From NCBI GenBank assembly GCA_003024785.1, contig PUQB01000387.1, forward strand, positions 131,133 to 195,132: a stretch of 64,000 nt of DNA, in the 5' to 3' direction. Made by a program: the position numbers and the translations under genes. Each line of letters starts with the position of its first letter. The first letter of the stretch is position 1. The notes under the pieces were generated by a model. That model made no database searches, was not told the DNA's origin, and worked only from the letters and a program-made list of their open reading frames with translations. Below, piece after piece: positions 1 through 11,496 of the stretch. Source of the DNA: Selaginella tamariscina (lineage: Eukaryota > Streptophyta > Lycopodiopsida > Selaginellales > Selaginellaceae).

Positions 1-489
1 CACAAACTGAAATTATGACTGAATACAATAACAAAAAATGTAAACTACAGCACACGACCGTAACTAAAACACGACACATTTAATGCGTCAAAACTACAAC
101 AAAAAGGAGAATAAAAATAGAAATAAGACGCAACTGCAATGGCAATGCTAACACGTTTCTATCGCCATCGCGTAACAATAAAATCACAAACACACAACAT
201 CCTATTCAAATGCATCGTGTTGGTACGACCCAGACTCAACAAAAGTTCTAGATTCAACAGCTAAAACATTAAAACTATGACTAGAAATTGATCAAAACAT
301 CAAAGCTGTAACTAAAACGATCTATTGTCGAAACTATCAAACCGTAACTAGGTTTTATAATAATATTTCGCGCCTATGAACCTTTATTTAGTTTTATAGT
401 TCATTACAGCTTATTTCGAAAATAAATAAAGTACTTGAGATTTACATAATACATCCACAAACAGATAATGCTTAAGCCTTATTGCTTAC
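1..489. other. outer palindrome segment, no gene
   Basis: AT-rich DNA equivalent, inverted, to about 18580-19063. It links the telomere-like motif at 490-560 with the next 180-bp repeat, which would lie outside the window. No reading frame or RNA gene recognised. Confidence 0.6.
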
Positions 490-1135
490 CTGTATTACAA
501 TTGGTTTAGGGTTTAGGGTTTAGAGTTTGGGTTTGGGGTTGGGGTTTTGAGTTTGGGTCTGGGCTTTGGGGCCTAGTGCATGCAGATCAAAACAAAACCC
601 CAGGCATGGAAACAAAGGATTAAGATGCATGGCTCTTTAGGGTTAATGCATATGTGGACTGGCACGACATCCTATTTCAATGCACCAGCAGACGGGGTTT
701 TGGTGCATGCTGACCAGAATGGAACTGCTGTCAGTCCTCTGTAGCATACGACCAATTCAACTCCCAATCTCAAGCCAAAATTACAACTAAACACAAACAA
801 CAAAAAACGAAAACCAGAATAAAATACAGCTAGTATTAAAACAAAAGAACGGAAACAAGACAAAACAGAAATACCATTTTTCCGTTTACGCAAGTGGGTT
901 GGCACCCTAAACCCATCCCCGCCCGTGAACGCAAACACTGGTCGTGGCTCTGGTGCACGCAGATTGAAACAGAACCCTAGGCGCGGGAGCAGAGGATTAA
1001 GATGCGTGGTTCTTTAGGGTTGATGCACCTACAGACTGGCACGACATCCCATTTAAATGCATCAGCAAACGGGGTTTAGTGCATGCCGACCAGAACGGAA
1101 CTGATGTCCAATCCTCTGTAGCATAACACAAAATA
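490..1135 (-). repeat. D block: telomere-like motifs and two 180-bp repeats
   Basis: Degenerate TTTAGGG-type tracts at about 505-560 are followed by two diverged copies of a ~180-bp repeat (about 575-745 and 945-1130). Its recognisable parts are a 'gcatg(c/t)..accag' segment, 'ggatgtcgtgccagtc' (inverted here) and a 'ggattaagatgc' segment. The same repeat appears inverted at 17925-19265 and again in the blocks at 38425, 50690 and 60450. Short open frames inside it (for example 672-938) are identical repeat translations and are not regarded as genes. Confidence 0.75.
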
Positions 1136-3971
1136 AGAGAAGACAAAAATACAAAAAATAGAATGCCGACTAAAACAGTAGGATGACAACTAAAATAAAG
1201 ATAAGAATCACAATAGAAACAGTTAAAACAATAAAATAATCAAAAATAGAGATTACAGCTGAAATAAGGTACAAACAACAACTAAAATAGTAAAATGCCA
1301 ACTAGAACAATACAAATGCGAACTAAAACAAGAAACTACAACCAAAACAATGAAAACGGAAAAAACAATTAAAAAACATTAAAATTATAACTAAAATTAG
1401 AACAAAAACAGAAACAAGACAGAACAAGAATACAATCTACAACTAAACTATCAAAACCGTAACTAGAATTGAAATAAAAAATGGAAACAAAACGAAATAA
1501 TCAGAGAAAAATTACCACCAAAACAATGAAATGCCAACAAATACAATGTGAATTTCAAGCAAAACAAAAAGACGCACGAAAACAAGAGAAACAAAAATAC
1601 AATCTACAGTCAGAATACTAAAATTAACTAGTTTTAAAACAAAAAAACCAGAAACAAGATGAAATAGAAATGCTGTATTTTGTTTACTCGAGTGGTTCCG
1701 ACAGAGCTTTTCCGATCCAATTACAAGGCACAACGTTAACTACTATCAAAAAGCAACACAAGAAAAATAGAAATAAAAAATTATATCCAAATAATAAAAT
1801 AACGAATATACATAAAAGATATATATTGGAATGAAAAGTACCAAAGTCATAACTAAACAAATAAACTTACAACCGAATAAAAAAAATAAAACGAAAACAA
1901 AAGTTATAACTATATTAAAATTAAAACAAGTAAAATAACAAAATCATAACTAGAATAAAAATAAAAAACAAAATAAAATAAAACAACTATATCGAAATCA
2001 AATAAATCAAAACATAATTAAAACAACAAATTATAACCAAAACGAAAGTAAAAACAAAAATAAAATAAAACTGAAGAACCATATCAAAATAACTATATGA
2101 TTAAACTATATTAAAATAAGTACATTTAAACTATATAAAAACATTATAATTAAACTATATCAAAATAACTATAATTAGACTATACCAAAACAATTGTAAT
2201 TAAACTATATGAAAACAACTGTATTAAAAATCAAAAGCATAACTAAAATAACAAAATCGCAAATAAAATAAAAACAAAATAAAACTAAGAATTACAAACC
2301 AATCAAAATTAAAATTAAAACAAGTAAAATAACAAAATCATAGCTGGAATAAAAATAAAAAACAAAATAAAAAAAACAACTATATCAAAATCAAAGAAAT
2401 CAAAAGCACAACTAAAATAATAAAATTATAACTAAAACGAAAACAAAAATAAAAATAAAATAAAACCGAAGATATTTTAACCAAATTATGATTAAAATTA
2501 AAATAACTAAAATAAGAAAACAACCACTGAAATAAAAAAAAAAAACAAAATAAAATAAAATAAGTACATCAAAATTTGAAAAACTAAAAACAGAACTGAA
2601 ATAACAAAACTATAACTAAAACAAAAACAAAACAAAACTGAAAACTGTTATGTACGTGTATATGTAAATTTTTTATTGTGTTTATATATGTGTGCAAAGA
2701 AACATTGAATTAAATTGAAAATAATATTAATTTAATATTAATAATAAGGTTTAACATTGGAATATTCTTGAAAAAATAAGAAATTAATTGAGAAAATCCC
2801 ATTAATATATACAAATGTAGAAGAATTACTAAAATAATTAAGAATATATACTAATTTAATTATGATAATCAAGTTAATATTGGAATATTCTTGAAATAAT
2901 AAGAAACTAATAAAGAATATCCCATTGTTATAAAGAAATGTAATTAATTACTTGAATAATTAAGAAAATAATATTAATAAACACATTATAAACATATTTT
3001 AAATTATACATAATAATATATAATTTTATCTAATATATAGTCATATATAGTTTTAATATTATATATTAATTTAATATTAATAATAAGGTTTAACATTGAA
3101 TATTCTTAAAATAATAAAGAAATAATTGACAAAATCCCATTAATATATACAAATGTAGAATAATTACTAAAATAATTAAGAATATATACTAATTTAATTT
3201 AATAATCAAGTTTAATATTGGAATAATAAGAAAATAATAAAGAATATCCCATTAATATAAAGAAATGTAAATTATTTACTTGAATAATTAAAAAATAATA
3301 TTAATAAACACACTATGAATATATATAATACATAATAATATATCAATTTATTTATTGTATAAGTATATATATTTATAATATATACTTAATAATATATACT
3401 AGAATATTAAGAATGTAGAATAATTACTAAAATTTGAAATATTAAATAACTTAAATCACTTGAATCACATTAAATGTAATTTATCAAAATCATTGGAATT
3501 AAAAAATATATATGTCAGAGTGTCGGTTATTTGTGTCAACCCATCTTAAATTTTATTTTATTTTTTTCAAAAATTTAAAATTTTGACATAAATATTATCA
3601 GTCTGACATGTAAATTTGAAAATGCATTTAATTTCCTATTCAAATTCAGATCTGGTTTTTCTCCGGCAAGGGTCTCTTCATTTATGTAATTTTCTTTCTT
3701 CAATCTTCTTTTTTCTTGATAGTGATCACCTCAGGAGCGACATTAAATTGGGTGTTATTGTTTTTAGGAAAGTACAGCGCCTTTAGTGTTGTTTACAAAT
3801 AAGTATTATAAACAAATTTAGAAATACTTATAACATTCTCTTTAAAATTAGAATTTAAGGTTTAAGAATCCATTAGGATTACATTATAATTGTTAGGGAT
3901 TTATCCCATTTACACATCTTTTTATTTAAAATTCTCAGTTAGCCGAGATATTAAAGAGTTATCAAAAGGGT
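1136..3971. other. C segment: A-rich, strand-asymmetric, non-coding
   Basis: About 2.8 kb of low-complexity DNA, inverted copy of 15006-17900. From about 1140 to 2640 the plus strand is strongly A-rich with recurring 'aaaataacaaaat' and 'aactaaaac' words and little G or T. From about 2640 to 3500 it is plain AT-rich with repeated 'attaatatataca' and 'ttaagaatatata' words that appear twice. No gene seen. Confidence 0.7.
2088..2232 (-). repeat. ~25-bp tandem repeat (TATAGTTTAATTA family)
   Basis: Five to six imperfect copies of a ~25-bp monomer whose complement reads TATAGTTTAATTAnnnttnTTTtg. Equivalent tracts occur at 16736-16882, 37155-37310 and 52465-52620. Confidence 0.7.
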
Positions 3972-4530
3972 GACGGAATTAATCTGGCCATTTTTTTTTC
4001 GCCTTTTAAAAGAAGTGGTGAGATTAATCCTTTAAAACAGAGAAGCCGTGGCGGGATTAATCCGGCCAATGCTTCTCCACCTTTTAAAAAGGGCGGCGGA
4101 TTAATCTTGCTCATCATTCTAGGAGGCAGAGAAGGGGTGGCGGAATTAATCCCGCCACCACTTCCCTGTTTTAGAGATTTATGGGCGGGATTAATCCTGC
4201 CACCCCTTCAAAATTTCCTAAAATCTTAATTTCGGATAGAGTTGTGGGCGAGATTAATCCCGCCGACTCTTCCTCGTCGGAGGGATTCGCCGGCAAGATT
4301 AATCCTATTGACTCTTCCTCGTCGGAGGGAATCGGCAGCGGGATTAACCTTGCCAACTCTCTCCGACGAGGAAGAGCCGGCGGCGGGATTAATCTCGCCG
4401 ACTCTTCCTCGTCAGAGGGAGTCGACGGCGGGATTAATCAAGCTGACTCTTCCTCGTCGAAGAGAGTCGTAGGTAGATTAATCCCGCCCACCATTCTATT
4501 AGGTGGGAAAGAGGTGGCGGGATTAATCCC
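3972..4530. repeat. array of GGCGGGATTAATCCCGCC palindromes, copy 1
   Basis: About 13 sites related to the 18-bp perfect palindrome GGCGGGATTAATCCCGCC, spaced roughly 40-50 bp. In the inner half the spacers are a second quasi-palindrome of form GACTC-TTCCTCGTCGGAGG-GAGTC, present in both orientations. In the outer half they are other sequences that also recur inverted ('ttaaaacag.gaag' against 'cttccctgtttta'). The array ends about 160 bp before the transposase start codon, so it could be promoter-proximal or subterminal transposon DNA. Function is inferred only from position and symmetry. Confidence 0.88.
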
Positions 4531-4686
4531 CCCACCAATTGTATTAATCAAGCATGATAATCTATACTTATACATAATTATATATTATTGCCAGGCATAT
4601 ATATTAAGCACCCTAGATTCAGATTTTTTAGAAATATTGCATAAACAAATATCATAAATAACACAATTATTTATGTGTAAAACAAT

Positions 4687-7147
4687 ATGTTTAATAATGG
4701 AGATAAAGTATGTCTTCTTTGGAACAACGAGATAACTGGCACTGGAACTGTGGAAGTTCGAGATGATGATGCATCATGTCACAATATTACCCAAGGATCT
4801 TGTGTGTACGTATGGGTGAACACCATTTGCAAGCATGTTGAGGTTCCTGGAATGAAATTTGAAGAGGGTTCTTCTGTATTGTGGAATGTGGATGAAGTCA
4901 AGGCTAACAAGAATATGCAGAGTCACAAACAAATAGTAGTACAAGTTCACCAGATGGTGGCTTGCCTGCTGTGATAGATGAGGTGATTATCTTTCTTCAT
5001 GAGATCGAGGTTGGGAGAGGCATCATCACAGTTATAAATCCAATAGAAGCCATATCAAAAGAAACTAGAGGCCTACTTCATGGGTGTAGTTGTGACAAAG
5101 GTTTCACCTAATGCACATTGCATCTGGATCCCTTGTGAGGTGGCGAACATCTGAATTAAAATGGGATTTCAATAATAATAACTGGAAGATAACCCATATT
5201 TGAAGAGGTTCCTTGCATTGGTCCTATAATAAGAAAAAAGTGATTCATGGGTTGCAGATCTGCTCTGCAAGTTCCGGCAAGAGGGTCGAGATGGATCCTA
5301 CATCTTCACAAGCGTTGCTAGCATTTCCACAATTGACTGTTGTAAGAAGAAGTGTTGTCAGATAGCAAACCGGAATGAAATTACCCAATGTAGACATGCC
5401 TTTCGTATGCTCACCCAAAAGCAAAGGCATGAGTTTGTATATGCTGCACTAACTGGGTGTATTGATGGAATGGACTTGGACACATGTTATCAGAGTACAT
5501 CCATGGTATTTAATAAGGTGGACATCTGCTTCAACTATATACGAGATCCCAAAAACTATATTCTACCGTCGAAGGGATGAGTGGCTAGATGGAGCGCGCA
5601 CCTCAGTACATGGGAACACTCGCCTGGTCAAAACCCGCTCTCACATTATGGCAGCCATAGAGATACTCAAGGCTTTTGTGGAAGCAAATGCAGATAGGAT
5701 GCCTCATAAATGCCAAATCACAAATGCAAGGGTCAGGGAAAATCTCAAGGTTTTGCCTTCAATCTATACTCAATTGAAACTGTGTAAACATGTGAACAAG
5801 TGCCTCAATTTGATGGGGCTCCAAACAATCTGCACTGGTACCTTTAACAACATATGGAATACTCATTTTAAAGATGTGGAAATTGCAAAACACTTTAGCT
5901 TTTCCAAGTGTGACACTTGTACATCATTGAAGGCTGCAGAGGCTTGTGCAAAAATCTTGGTGGAGATCACTGCCATTCAAAAGAAGATGGAGGTCCACAT
6001 GATTACACAACAAACTTGTCGGTCTCAGTACTATGCACACCGCATGCTTTTTGTGTCACGTCTACCAGAATACCTGTGCTTGATCCATGACAAGATGAAT
6101 CATTCAAAGACCAGCATTCCAAGGCTCGTTACAACACCAAAGTGCCTTGGAAATGTCATGAAACTTCTAATTTCATTAATAAGTGTGCTAACACATGGAC
6201 ACGGTTGTGAATCATATGGACACTTTTCACTTCCACATTGGTCTAGCGACTCTAACAAAAATAGGTAAATCATTTAGTTAAGGGTTTTCTCAAGCTCATA
6301 CTTACTTTTATTTTCTAGATATGTACTAGCATATTTGTTAATGCTTGTTGCCAAAGGTGTGTTTGAGACAATCACGCTCAGTTTCCTTATGGTTGGTCAC
6401 ACTCATGAAGATATTGATGCGTTCTTCAGCAAGGTCTCCAACTCTACAAAAAGGAACAAGTGCACTTACCTTACCGCATATGATGAATCTTTTTGAAAAT
6501 TGCATCTCCAAAAAAAATTGTGCTTTGCTTGTGACTAAGGTGCCAGACTTTAAAAAGTTTCTCAAAGAGTATATTAAAGAGGGGAGTGATTCTTTAGTTG
6601 GTCACCTTGTGTCGCTACAATTCTTTTTCTCCATAAGAGATGGTATACCTATTATGCAATACAAGTTACGGCCATCAGAGCAGAAGTGATTATCGAAAGA
6701 GGGTTTATTGCTCTTCAAAAGTGGACAGGATGGAAAGCCACTTCTCCCATAAGAACAACCAGACCCTATTCCATTGAGTGCCTAGCTCAAGGAACAAGAA
6801 TTTATTATTGATGGCATCAAAAAATATGTGGCATGGGTTCAAAAATCGATGCCAAAAAATTTAATAAGGCAATTGGTTATTCAGAATTATATAAGCATGT
6901 GATCGACTATTATGAGACAAGGCCTACTGTCACAAGTACATAATTATAACACCCTTTTTAGCTTAAAACAAAGTGGCCAGAGAAGATTGAAATGACATCA
7001 ATACTAAAGAAAACATGGTCTCTCAATTAAAAAGACCTAGCACGTTTTATAAATGTTAAATCTATTCGATATAGGTGGATGTCAAGAAGCATTGATAAAG
7101 TCACAATTAATAAAAATGCAAGAGAATGTATGTTTTCTGAAGCTTAA
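4687..7147 (+). pseudogene. DUF7869-type transposase-like gene, left palindrome arm
   Basis: Begins MFNNGDKVCLLWNN at 4687. A small N-terminal domain (to ~4975, containing VYVWVNTICKHVEVP) is followed by a Cys-rich CCKKKCCQ segment (~5338) and a long frame 5462-6268 with RRRDEWLDGARTS. After an intron come MVGHTHEDID (~6390) and a C-terminal part ending at 7147. The arm lacks ~390 bp present in the right arm, removing the MDNCAGENKN motif that carries the first presumed catalytic Asp, and there are several frameshifts. In related proteins the MDN and HEDID acidic motifs suggest an RNase-H-like nuclease; this is family recall, not tested here. Confidence 0.75.
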
Positions 7148-7294
7148 AGCAATTACAAAATTACAAAATATATAATTATAATAAACTTTTAATAATAGTA
7201 CTAAATTGTTTACTTAACTATATAAATTTATAAAAAGATATGAAAGATTGACTATATAGGATTTTGTATATTATATATATATTATTAATACAAA

Positions 7295-8228
7295 TTTACG
7301 CTTTCGATTCTTACTACATGATGCCCCTCCTGCATTTTAAGCACAGTTAAATTAAATCATTATGTTATCCTCTCATATATTTTAAACCATGGATTATAGT
7401 GTGCTTAAGCTAATAAGAAGATGTTGAGCATATATATTCTGAGTAACGTAATACCTTCAATTTCATCACATTTATTAACTTGAGCATTATAGGGATAATC
7501 TCTCTCTCTGGTGGTGCCATTGTTCTTTATTATGTAGCGGAAAGCAGCATCTGTCCAATCCCCATTGCAGCTTTTAGAGTGACAATCCACTAATTGTTGT
7601 TCAGACAAGGAGACCATTCTCCTAGTTCTAAGGTAGTTGATTCCTTCGATAACGCCTGTTGCTGCATATGCCCAACAACTTCCTGCAGTTCATTGCAGTC
7701 GATTTAAACTGGAGAGAGAGAGAGAGAGATGATTACCACAAGAACGTTGGTCTTTTACAGGAGTTACGGCACCAACATTTCGCCAATCAAAACTGAAACA
7801 TTTACGTCCACGATTGGAGAAATTTTACGTTATCAGGTGGAGAAGATATATCTGAGGAGCTATTGAGTTTGATTACAGATGCAAAGATGGCTCTAAACTC
7901 AGCATTAGTTAAGTTTTCCATGTTGTTTAGCCCAAGAGTGTACGTCAGCTTCTGAGATTTTTGTTGTTTATGTAGTTGAGATTTCCTATACATACATGTG
8001 TTAGCACTGACACACATGCGCGCGCGCGCACACACACACACACAAAGTGAAGGAGAAAAACCTTGAAGACAGGGAACCTCTTCTCCTGGTCATAGGTCTT
8101 ATCATTGAGTTTGCCATTCTCACGCAGCCACATCTGAAATGTTGCCATGCAGGATCGCTACGATTGCTTGCTGAAGAATAACTGACTGCTAATAAGAAAA
8201 AAACTAGTATACAGGATCTGATATCCAT
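7295..8228 (-). pseudogene. papain-type cysteine protease fragment, left palindrome arm
   Basis: Reads on the minus strand from ATG at 8228 (MDIRSCILVFFLLAVSYSSA). Exon 1 is 8228-8062, exon 2 is 7985-7737, exon 3 is 7682-7455, and the start of exon 4 is at 7329. A one-base deletion after DPAWQ shifts exon 1, and exon 2 is a few bases short. Exon 4 is cut at about 7295, where it joins the spacer next to the transposase. The His and Asn catalytic parts (end of exon 4 and exon 5) are missing. The same junction is present in the other arm. Confidence 0.85.
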
Positions 8229-8988
8229 GGAATTGTACTAATTAATTTTAATGAAACTTAAAGTCCATTCATTCTATATATATTTGGGACTAAACAAGTG
8301 GGCATTATTTAATTAGCTTTGTCCAAGTCTTACACACGCAGAGTTAAACTACGGAAGCCGTTTTGATCAAGTACAATATTATTCATGGATGTTACATCAT
8401 ATCCTTAATTTACTTGAACATGCTAGCCACGATTGATGCAGACATTTAACTGTAACAGTAAGTGTATACAGATAGTGTGTGTGGAGAGAGAGAGACAGTA
8501 TATTAAATTATATTTCAGACGAGACTATGTAATTTAAAACTAGTTTTTATAATATTCTAGTAAAATTATTCTATTTATTAATAAGCTAACAATAGTACTA
8601 TAAAAATATTATATTGGTTATTCCTCGAAATTTATCAATATTTTTATTTTATTTTAGTTTATTTCAAGTAAACTTATGTTATATTATAGTTTACAAGAAT
8701 TTTTCTCTATACTTTAACAAAAATAATATATTTGACTTTTGCATATGTCAACTTGTTAAACGACTTTATTAGTTGTAAATAAACTTTTCATATTTTGAAA
8801 CAGCTCTCTTTAGTATAAAACTGGATGGATACATTGTTAACCTTTCAACACTTCAAAAGTTCTATATTGTATCGCACACACACACTTATGTATATATACG
8901 TATAATGTTACACAACTGTGCTCCACTAATCCATGGATTATGCTTTATTAACACATGCTACTTAAACCATAATCACCTAGACATCTAA
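8229..8988. other. LRR-protease intergenic region, left arm
   Basis: AT-rich spacer equivalent (inverted) to 9655-10411 and to 22430-23207. It holds the downstream flank of the LRR gene and the upstream flank of the protease, with short CA and GA runs. No gene seen. Confidence 0.6.
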
Positions 8989-9063
8989 CTACTCAGCCAG
9001 AAGTCGGCGGCTGGGCATGGCTTGCCAATCTTCTTTCCGCACAATCCCGGGTTCCCAGCAAAA
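8989..9063 (-). pseudogene. inverted LRR exon 6
   Basis: Minus-strand copy of the last LRR exon (encodes FAGNPGLCGKK and ends at TAG, 8991-8989). It has a one-base deletion relative to intact copies. It marks the inner end of the left palindrome arm. The upstream LRR exons are absent on this strand. Confidence 0.85.
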
Positions 9064-9078
9064 CTGCAGGAACATGCA

Positions 9079-9492
9079 ACAATTAGACTCTACACAAGCG
9101 GGATTATCAGCTTTCAGGGACTATACCATCTGAGCTAGCGAATCTGCAGAATCTGCAGTCTTTGTAAGTATTATTTCTTTGTTTACATTCTCTCTCTCAT
9201 ATTTAATATGCAGGTACATTGGCAAGAATAATTTTTCTGGGTCAATACCACAATCCCTGGCTTCACTCTCCAAGCTAGCCTACTTGTGAGTATACGCTTT
9301 TTTATTATATAATAATAATAATAGCATATATATTTAACGTTCGGGGCCATCCATAATAATATATGTGTGAGCCGATAAAATATAATGATCCATGTTTGCA
9401 GTGATGTTTCGTTTAACAAGCTATCAGGGCCAATTCCCACCGGTGGTCCGTTTGATAACTTCCCTGCAAGAAGGTCTAACCTAGTTATTATG

Positions 9493-9563
<71 letters not shown>
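9079..9563. other. palindrome spacer
   Basis: Unpaired centre of the palindrome. About 19 bp of sequence (9079-9097) that I cannot place elsewhere is followed by LRR exons 3-5 and a CT/AT microsatellite. The short filler at a breakpoint is what end-joining often leaves; that is inference. Confidence 0.75.
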
Positions 9564-9565
<2 letters not shown>

Positions 9566-9654
9566 CATGTTCCTGCAGTTTTGCTGGGAACCCGGGATTG
9601 TGCGGAAAGAAGATTGGCAAGCCATGCCACAGCCGCCGACTTCTGGCTGAGTAG
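9098..9654 (+). pseudogene. truncated SERK-like LRR gene at palindrome centre
   Basis: Exon 3 is partial (from 9098 to 9163, acceptor lost), exon 4 is 9214-9285, exon 5 is 9402-9473 and exon 6 is 9579-9654, all with normal GT/AG borders where present. It keeps three LRRs and the NPGLCGKK cap but lacks the start codon, signal peptide and N-cap. Exon 6 is shared with the right palindrome arm. Confidence 0.88.
9492..9561. repeat. (CT)n(AT)n microsatellite in LRR intron 5
   Basis: About 44 bp of CT followed by about 26 bp of AT, just inside the right-arm boundary. The same intron holds shorter versions in the other LRR copies (22284-22336, 30342-30394, 42960-42992). Confidence 0.9.
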
Positions 9655-10411
9655 TTAGATGTCTAGGTGATTATGGTTTAAGTAGCATGTGTTAATAAAG
9701 CATAATCCATGGATTAGTGGAGCACAGTTGTGTAAACATACAATATATACATAAGTGTGTGTGTGCGATACAATATAGAACTTTTGAAGTGTTGAAAGGT
9801 TAACAATGTATCCATCCAGTTTTATACTAAAGAGAGCTGTTTCAAAAATATGAAAAGTTTATTTACAACTAATAAAGTCGTTTAACAAGTTGACATATGC
9901 AAAAGTCAAATATATTATTTTTGTTAAAGTATAGAGAAAATTCTTGTAAACTATAATATAAACATAAGTTTACTTGAAATAAACTAAAATAAAATAAAAA
10001 TATTGATAAATTTCGAGAATAACCAATATAATATTTTTATAGTACTATTGTTAGCTTATTAATAAATAGAATAATTTTACTAGAATATATAAAAACTAGT
10101 TTTAAATTACATAGTCTCGTCTGAAATATAATTTAATATACTGTCTCTCTCTCTCCACACACACTATCTGTATACACTTACTGTTACAGTTAAATGTCTG
10201 CATCAATCGTGGCTAGCATGTTCAAGTAAATTAAGGATATGATGTAACATCCATGAATAATATTGTACTTGATCAAAACGGCTTCCGTAGTTTAACTCTG
10301 CGTGTGTAAGACTTGGACAAAGCTAATTAAATAATGCCCACTTGTTTAGTCCCAAATATATATAGAATGAATGGAACTTTAAGTTTCATTAAAATTAATT
10401 AGTACAATTCC
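9655..10411. other. LRR-protease intergenic region, right arm
   Basis: Same spacer as 22430-23207, with a 'ctgtctctctctctcc' run near 10141. It ends in 'caattccATGG' at the protease start. No gene seen. Confidence 0.6.
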
Positions 10412-11341
10412 ATGGATATCAGATCCTGTATACTAGTTTTTTCTTATTAGCAGTCAGTTATTCTTCAGCAAGCAATCGTAGCGATCCTGCATGGCAAACA
10501 TTTCAGATGTGGCTGCGTGAGAATGGCAAACTCAATGATAAGACCTATGACCAGGAGAAGAGGTTCCCTGTCTTCAAGGTTTTCTCTCCTTCACTTTGTG
10601 TGTGTGTGTGCGCGCGCGCGCGCATGTGTGTCAGTGCTAACACATGTATGTATAGGAAAATCTCAACTACATAAACAACAAAAACTCTCAGAAGCTGACG
10701 TACACTCTTGGGCTAAACAACATGGAAAACTTAACTAATGCTGAGTTTAGAGCCATCTTTGCATCTGTAATCAAACTCAATAGCTCCTCAGATATATCTT
10801 CTCCACCTGATAACGTAAAATTTTCTCCCAATCGTGGACGTAAATGTTTCAGTTTTGATTGGCGAAATGTTGGTGCCGTAACTCCTGTAAAAGACCAACG
10901 TTCTTGTGGTAATCATCTCTCTCTCTCTCTCCAGTTTAAATCGACTGCAATGAACTGCAGGAAGTTGTTGGGCATATGCAGCAACAGGCGTTATCGAAGG
11001 AATCAACTACCTTAGAACTAGGAGAATGGTCTCCTTGTCTGAACAACAATTAGTGGATTGTCACTCTAAAAGCTGCAATGGGGATTGGACAGATGCTGCT
11101 TTCCGCTACATAATAAAGAACAATGGCACCACCAGAGAGAGAGATTATCCCTATAATGCTCAAGTTAATAAATGTGATGAATTGAAGGTATTACGTTACT
11201 CAGAATATATATGCTCAACATCTTCTTATTAGCTTAAGCACACTATAATCCATGGTTTAAAATATATGAGAGGATAACATAATGATTTAATTTAACTGTG
11301 CTTAAAATGCAGGAGGGCTCATGTAGTAAGAATCGAAAGCG
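10412..11341 (+). pseudogene. papain-type cysteine protease fragment, right palindrome arm
   Basis: Exon 1 is 10412-10578, one base short in the T run after CILV, which shifts the frame inside the signal peptide. Exon 2 is 10656-10908 (I29 propeptide motif NNMENLTNAEFRA, then the start of the mature enzyme at DWRNVGAVTPVKDQRSCG). Exon 3 is 10961-11187, with the active-site Cys in SCWAYAATG. The exon 4 start is 11313-11341. It is truncated where exon 4 joins AT-rich DNA, so catalytic His and Asn are missing. Confidence 0.87.
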
Positions 11342-11496
11342 TAAATTTGTATTAATAATAATATATATATAATATACAAAATCCTATATAGTCAATCTTT
11401 CATATCTTTTTATAAATTTATATAGTTAAGTAAACAATTTAGTACTATTATTAAAAAGTTTATTATAATTATATATTTTGTAATTTTGTAATTGCT

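Larger units (their letters stand above)
1..9078. repeat. left arm of ~19-kb palindrome
   Basis: The reverse complement of this arm is found at 9564-19063. The first bases match the reverse complement of about 18960-19063, the GGATTAATCC array at 3972-4530 matches 14436-15005, and LRR exon 6 at 8989-9063 matches 9579-9654. The arms differ by scattered substitutions and small indels plus one ~390-bp deletion in the left-arm transposase. The window begins inside the arm, so the real arm is longer. Seen directly by eye; percent identity was not computed. Confidence 0.93.

Noticed and set aside
1136..3971. Small genes in the A-rich/T-rich C segments (for example 51455-51886, F/L/V-rich)
   Set aside because: They follow from extreme base bias; sequence and length differ between copies.
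3972..4530. CRISPR-like array (regular repeats with spacers)
   Set aside because: The spacers are themselves repeated and palindromic, unit length is irregular, and the DNA is from a plant with introns.
4171..4657. Overlapping open frames on both strands of the palindrome array (repeating GLIPPTLPRRRES / DEEESAGLI type)
   Set aside because: They arise from a repeat that lacks stops in several frames. All four arrays give the same artefact, with no start context or conserved length.
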